From: Saprospirales bacterium
Lineage (GTDB): Bacteria; Bacteroidota; Bacteroidia; Chitinophagales; Saprospiraceae
Direction: 5' to 3'
DNA: 9,983 bases
Assembly: GCA_003448025.1 (NCBI GenBank)
Contig: DLXL01000003.1
Span: forward strand, 1-9,983
Shown: piece by piece, positions 7,024 to 9,983 of the stretch
How the letters are laid out: the number at the start of each line of letters is the position of its first letter
How positions within the stretch are numbered: the first letter of the stretch is position 1
The notes under the pieces: model-generated
Told to the model about the DNA's origin: nothing
The model's database searches: none
Seen by the model: only the letters and a program-made list of their open reading frames with translations
Translations under genes and position numbers: made by a program

Positions 7024-7031
7024 TAGGTTTG
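7024..7031 (+). promoter_or_regulatory. Candidate -7 promoter element of dnaB
   Basis: TAGGTTTG matches the Bacteroidota TAnnTTTG element exactly and lies 25 bp before the dnaB ATG, which would give a leader of about 20 nt. At the normal -33 distance the sequence is A-rich and does not match TTTG, so an activator may be needed. The DnaA-box cluster begins about 50 bp upstream. Confidence 0.5.
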
Positions 7032-7056
7032 CACTCAGGTTCCCACACACCAACCT

Positions 7057-9885
7057 ATGAACGAATCCAATAATTTCTCTCAAGGCAACCAACAAGGCGG
7101 ATCCGACCGCCGTCGTCGCAATACCTCCAACCAGGAGGGGTTATCCAATTTTGTCTTTGGCAAAGTGCAACCCCAGGCCATTCCATTGGAAGAAGCAGTG
7201 TTAGGCGCCCTGATGTTGGACCGTGAGGCACTTCCTATGGTCATGGATATCCTTCGTCCGGAGAGTTTTTATCTGGAAGGACACCAGCATATCTATCGGG
7301 CGGTTATTCGATTGTTCGAGCGATCCAATCCTGTTGATTTGCTCACGGTAACCGAGGAGCTAAAAAAAGCCGGCGAGTTGGACAAGATTGGCGGCGGGTA
7401 CTATCTGGTAGAACTTACCAACCGGGTGGCTTCTGCGGCCAATATTGAATATCACGCTCGTATCATTGCCCAAAAGCATATTCAAAGGGAACTCATTGGC
7501 GTAAGCACCAGAACCATCCGCGATGCCTATGAAGATACCACCGATGTATTTAACCTGCTCGATGAAGCGGAAAAAGGACTCTTTGCCATTACCCAAAACA
7601 ACCTGAGTCGCTCTTATGAAAGCATGGGCACCCTGAGCAGCAAAGTGCTCAAACAGATTGAAGAACTTTCCAAAAAAGGCGACGGACTTACCGGTGTACC
7701 TACAGGTTTTACGGATCTCGACCGACTGACCTCGGGGTGGCAGCCATCGGATTTGATCATTTTGGCAGCCCGGCCGGGCAGGGGTAAAACTTCCATGGTG
7801 TTGGCTGTAGCCCTAAACGCCGCCCGCGATTTCAACAAAGGCGTGGCATTATTCTCTTTGGAGATGGCCTCTACGCAGCTGGTGCAACGTCTGATTTCCA
7901 TGGAATCTGAAATTCCGGCCACCAAGTTCCGTAACGGGAAACTGGAAGACTACGAGTGGCAAATGCTGCAAAGCACCGTGGAGCGCCTGAACTCGGTGCC
8001 CATTTTTATAGACGATACGCCCGGCATCAACATTTTTGAACTTCGTGCCAAATGTCGCCGGCTCAAAATGCAGTATGATATTCAAATCATCATCATTGAT
8101 TACCTGCAATTAATGACCGGCTCCACAGAAGGCAACCGGGGTGGCAACCGGGAACAGGAAATCGGCAGTATTTCCCGGGCATTGAAAGGCCTGGCTAAGG
8201 AGTTAAATGTTCCCGTAATCGCCTTGTCGCAGCTAAGTCGTGCGGTAGAGGTGAGGGGTGGAAGTAAACGCCCGCAGTTAAGTGATTTGAGGGAATCTGG
8301 ATGTTTAACCGGCGACACCCTTTTGACGGATGCCGTTAGTGGAAGGAGAATAACCATCAAGGAGTTGGCAGACAGACCACAGCAGGATCCTTTTGCCTCC
8401 CTTGGCATGGACGACCATCTTAAAGTAGGGCCACAACACTTGGTTAAAGCGTTTTATTCCGGACAAAAACAGGTTTTCGAGCTTACCTTACATTCCGGAA
8501 GGCGGATCAAAGCCAGCGCTAATCATCCCTTTTTCAAAATAAACGGATGGACAGCCCTGGAGAAACTTGAAGTAGGCGATCGGATTGCAACCCCTCGAAA
8601 AATTACTATTTCAAGTCCCGCCAATCCACTGTCAAAACTGGAATTGACACTACTCGCTCATCTGATAGGCGACGGTTGTATCCTCCCGCGTTCGCCCTAT
8701 CATTATACCAGCGCCGATTGGGCAAATATTGAGACCGTTAACACCAGCGCGCGCGAGCTGTTTGGCATTGAACCAAGGGTAGTTCCTCAGGGTAACTGGT
8801 GGCATACCTATCTGCCATCACCTTACCATTTAACACACGGAGTAAAGCATCCAATCACAAAATGGTATGAAAAACTGGGACTGGAACGTGTACGCTCGTT
8901 TGACAAACGACTGCCCGATGAGTTGTTTCAATGTGATGAATCACACATGGAACATTTCCTGCACCATTTGTGGGCAACTGACGGCAACATCAGTTGGAAA
9001 TCAACACATAAGGATAGAAAACCTGCACTTGCCATTTATTATGGAACAACCAGCGCCATATTAGCTGAGCAAGTACAGCACCTACTGCTTCGATTGGGTA
9101 TTCAATCGAGTATTAGAATTACCCGCAAAGGGAACCATCGGCCAAGTCATAATATTTGGATAGAAGGAAAAGAAAATCAGACGCTTTTCCTTAATCAGGT
9201 GGGGTGCTTTGGGGCAAGGGGTACCAAAATACCCGCCATGCAACTTGCCTTGGATGCCATTAATGGCAATCCCAACAACGATACCATTCCTAAAGAAGCC
9301 TGGCAGGGAGCTATTTGGGACGCTAAAGCAGAGGCGGGACTTTCCTGGCGGACATTATCTGCAAAACTCGAAACTGCGTACTCCGGAAGTTCACTACATC
9401 AAAGTGGAATTTCCAGAGAGCGCATGCAACGTGTTGAAGCCATATTACCAACCGAATCGGTCTCTAATCTGGCACATTCCGATATTTATTGGGATAAAAT
9501 CAAATCAATTACGCCGCTTGGCGTAGAAGATGTTTATGATGCAACCGTCCTGGAGGTCCACAATTTTGTGGCAAACGATCTCATAGTTCACAACAGTATT
9601 GAACAAGATGCGGATATTGTATCCTTCATCTACAGACCGGAATATTACCAGATTCTGGAAGACGAAAATGGCCAAAGCCTGAAAGGAATTGCGGAGTTCA
9701 TTGTAGCCAAGCACCGTAACGGCGCCCTGGACACCGTGAAACTCAAATTCACCGACACCTTTGCCAAATTCAGTAACCTGGACGACCCCTCATTTGCCGG
9801 TCTTCAGGATCCTCTTTCCGGTCCTTTCCAGCCCAGCGTAATCACCCGCCAATCCAGAATGAACGACGAGGATATACCGTTTTAG
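7057..9885 (+). CDS. dnaB: Replicative DNA helicase DnaB, interrupted in frame by an intein
   Basis: The 942-residue precursor would splice to a 511-residue helicase, the hexameric motor that unwinds DNA ahead of the replication fork and recruits primase. After a polar, arginine-rich leader (about 1-33), the N-terminal DnaB domain spans about 37-140. A linker precedes the RecA-like ATPase domain, which has Walker A RPGRGKT (K244; Arg242 occupies a position often held by Met) and Walker B IIIIDYLQL (D348). It continues through SQLSRAVEVR and KRPQLSDLRESG, where the intein enters after G415. The extein resumes at S847 with SIEQDADIVSFIYRPEYY. The sequence ends in DEDIPF, like the tip of single-strand binding protein. 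The gene lies downstream of a DnaA-box cluster. Start: the first ATG gives the expected N-terminus; no Shine-Dalgarno is visible. No frameshift is seen, so the gene should be functional after splicing. Confidence 0.97.
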   Translation: MNESNNFSQGNQQGGSDRRRRNTSNQEGLSNFVFGKVQPQAIPLEEAVLGALMLDREALPMVMDILRPESFYLEGHQHIYRAVIRLFERSNPVDLLTVTEELKKAGELDKIGGGYYLVELTNRVASAANIEYHARIIAQKHIQRELIGVSTRTIRDAYEDTTDVFNLLDEAEKGLFAITQNNLSRSYESMGTLSSKVLKQIEELSKKGDGLTGVPTGFTDLDRLTSGWQPSDLIILAARPGRGKTSMVLAVALNAARDFNKGVALFSLEMASTQLVQRLISMESEIPATKFRNGKLEDYEWQMLQSTVERLNSVPIFIDDTPGINIFELRAKCRRLKMQYDIQIIIIDYLQLMTGSTEGNRGGNREQEIGSISRALKGLAKELNVPVIALSQLSRAVEVRGGSKRPQLSDLRESGCLTGDTLLTDAVSGRRITIKELADRPQQDPFASLGMDDHLKVGPQHLVKAFYSGQKQVFELTLHSGRRIKASANHPFFKINGWTALEKLEVGDRIATPRKITISSPANPLSKLELTLLAHLIGDGCILPRSPYHYTSADWANIETVNTSARELFGIEPRVVPQGNWWHTYLPSPYHLTHGVKHPITKWYEKLGLERVRSFDKRLPDELFQCDESHMEHFLHHLWATDGNISWKSTHKDRKPALAIYYGTTSAILAEQVQHLLLRLGIQSSIRITRKGNHRPSHNIWIEGKENQTLFLNQVGCFGARGTKIPAMQLALDAINGNPNNDTIPKEAWQGAIWDAKAEAGLSWRTLSAKLETAYSGSSLHQSGISRERMQRVEAILPTESVSNLAHSDIYWDKIKSITPLGVEDVYDATVLEVHNFVANDLIVHNSIEQDADIVSFIYRPEYYQILEDENGQSLKGIAEFIVAKHRNGALDTVKLKFTDTFAKFSNLDDPSFAGLQDPLSGPFQPSVITRQSRMNDEDIPF
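8302..9594 (+). mobile_element. DnaB intein with LAGLIDADG homing endonuclease
   Basis: The intein covers precursor residues 416-846, 431 residues. Block A begins at C416 (CLTGDTLL), the first splicing nucleophile. Block B is GRRIKASANH with H490; the usual Thr of TxxH is Ser487. Two LAGLIDADG-type motifs, LLAHLIGDGCI (D539) and FLHHLWATDGNI (D642), lie about 100 residues apart, as in a single-chain homing endonuclease. Block F is VYDATVLEVHNF (D828, H835). Block G is VHN with H845 and N846, followed by extein Ser847 as the second nucleophile. All catalytic residues for standard class 1 splicing are present, so it should be active. The insertion point RESG|SIEQ is the same as in Synechocystis Ssp DnaB and Rhodothermus marinus DnaB inteins, and the C-terminal NFVAND-IVHN segment is very like theirs. 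The conserved ATPase-domain target explains how such elements home into the gene. Confidence 0.96.
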
Positions 9886-9983
9886 TGTTTTAGTGATTTT
9901 GATTTTTTGTGTTTTTTTTTTTTTTTTTTGTTTTGTTTTTTTTTGGTGGTGGAGGGGGGGGGGGGGAGGGGGGGGAGAGGAGG
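9886..9983. other. Low-complexity T and G homopolymer tail, probable contig-end artefact
   Basis: After the dnaB stop the sequence is almost only T and G: a run of 18 T around 9912-9929, another T run, then a G run broken by single A bases to the last base. Nothing coding is visible. Such drift into poly-T and then poly-G is typical of low-quality read ends in assemblies and unlike the rest of the window. Confidence 0.75.

Larger units (their letters stand above)
6503..7056. other. Non-coding region upstream of dnaB: candidate replication origin or DnaA-controlled promoter
   Basis: These 554 bp contain no credible gene. The left ~300 bp are strongly AT-rich, with several A and T tracts, and would suit a DNA-unwinding element. 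The right part (6760-6972) holds DnaA-box sequences: two exact TTATCCACA boxes facing each other in a perfect 12-bp inverted repeat, an exact TTTTCCACA at 6964-6972, its reverse complement at 6760-6768, and TTTTCCACT at 6933-6941. Adjacent AT-rich DNA plus clustered DnaA boxes next to a replication gene is the classical layout of an origin. An alternative is autoregulated DnaA control of dnaB. I cannot measure GC skew across the chromosome from here, so the origin call is an inference. Confidence 0.5.

Noticed and set aside
8302..9594. Intein region as a separate inserted gene or a DnaB fusion domain
   Set aside because: It is in frame, bounded exactly by Cys and His-Asn/Ser splice residues inside the conserved RESGSIEQ motif, so it is protein-spliced rather than a free gene or a fused domain.

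Overview
This window looks like chromosomal DNA from a member of the phylum Bacteroidota. Three observations support that. Several genes are preceded by the Bacteroidota-type -7 promoter element TAnnTTTG. Clear Shine-Dalgarno sequences are nearly absent. The left-end gene is a CcoI-type copper ATPase with the two-part metal-binding N-terminus that I know from that group. No plasmid, phage or transposon genes are visible. The only mobile element is an intein.

Left part (1-3620). A copper-translocating P-type ATPase of the CcoI/FixI type reads leftward and runs off the window edge, so its last ~100 residues are missing. Divergent from it is a probable two-gene unit: a 136-residue protein of unknown function, then a tandem-domain universal stress protein, closed by a strong intrinsic terminator. 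The 193-bp gap between the divergent starts holds a perfect GTGAT-N4-ATCAC palindrome of the CRP/FNR superfamily type. This suggests joint control by oxygen, redox or carbon signals of copper delivery to a cbb3-type oxidase and of the stress protein. That link is inference.

Middle part (3620-6502). A PfkB-family sugar kinase, most like fructokinase, has a well-formed Bacteroidota promoter. It overlaps tail-to-tail by 17 bp with a leftward dTDP-4-dehydrorhamnose reductase (RfbD/RmlD). Divergent from rfbD is a fold-type II PLP enzyme of the ACC deaminase/D-cysteine desulfhydrase family. These look like ordinary housekeeping or accessory metabolism genes without an obvious common pathway.

Right part (6503-9983). 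A 554-bp non-coding stretch begins AT-rich. Near its right end it carries a perfect 12-bp inverted repeat containing two exact DnaA boxes (TTATCCACA) in opposite orientation, plus related TTTTCCACA boxes. It lies directly upstream of dnaB, the replicative helicase gene. It could be a chromosomal replication origin or a DnaA-controlled dnaB promoter. The dnaB gene contains a full-length, 431-residue in-frame intein with a LAGLIDADG homing endonuclease. The intein sits at the RESG|SIEQ site also used by the Synechocystis and Rhodothermus DnaB inteins. The mature helicase would be 511 residues and ends in an SSB-like acidic tip, DEDIPF. The last ~80 bases are homopolymer T and G runs that look like a contig-end artefact rather than biology.
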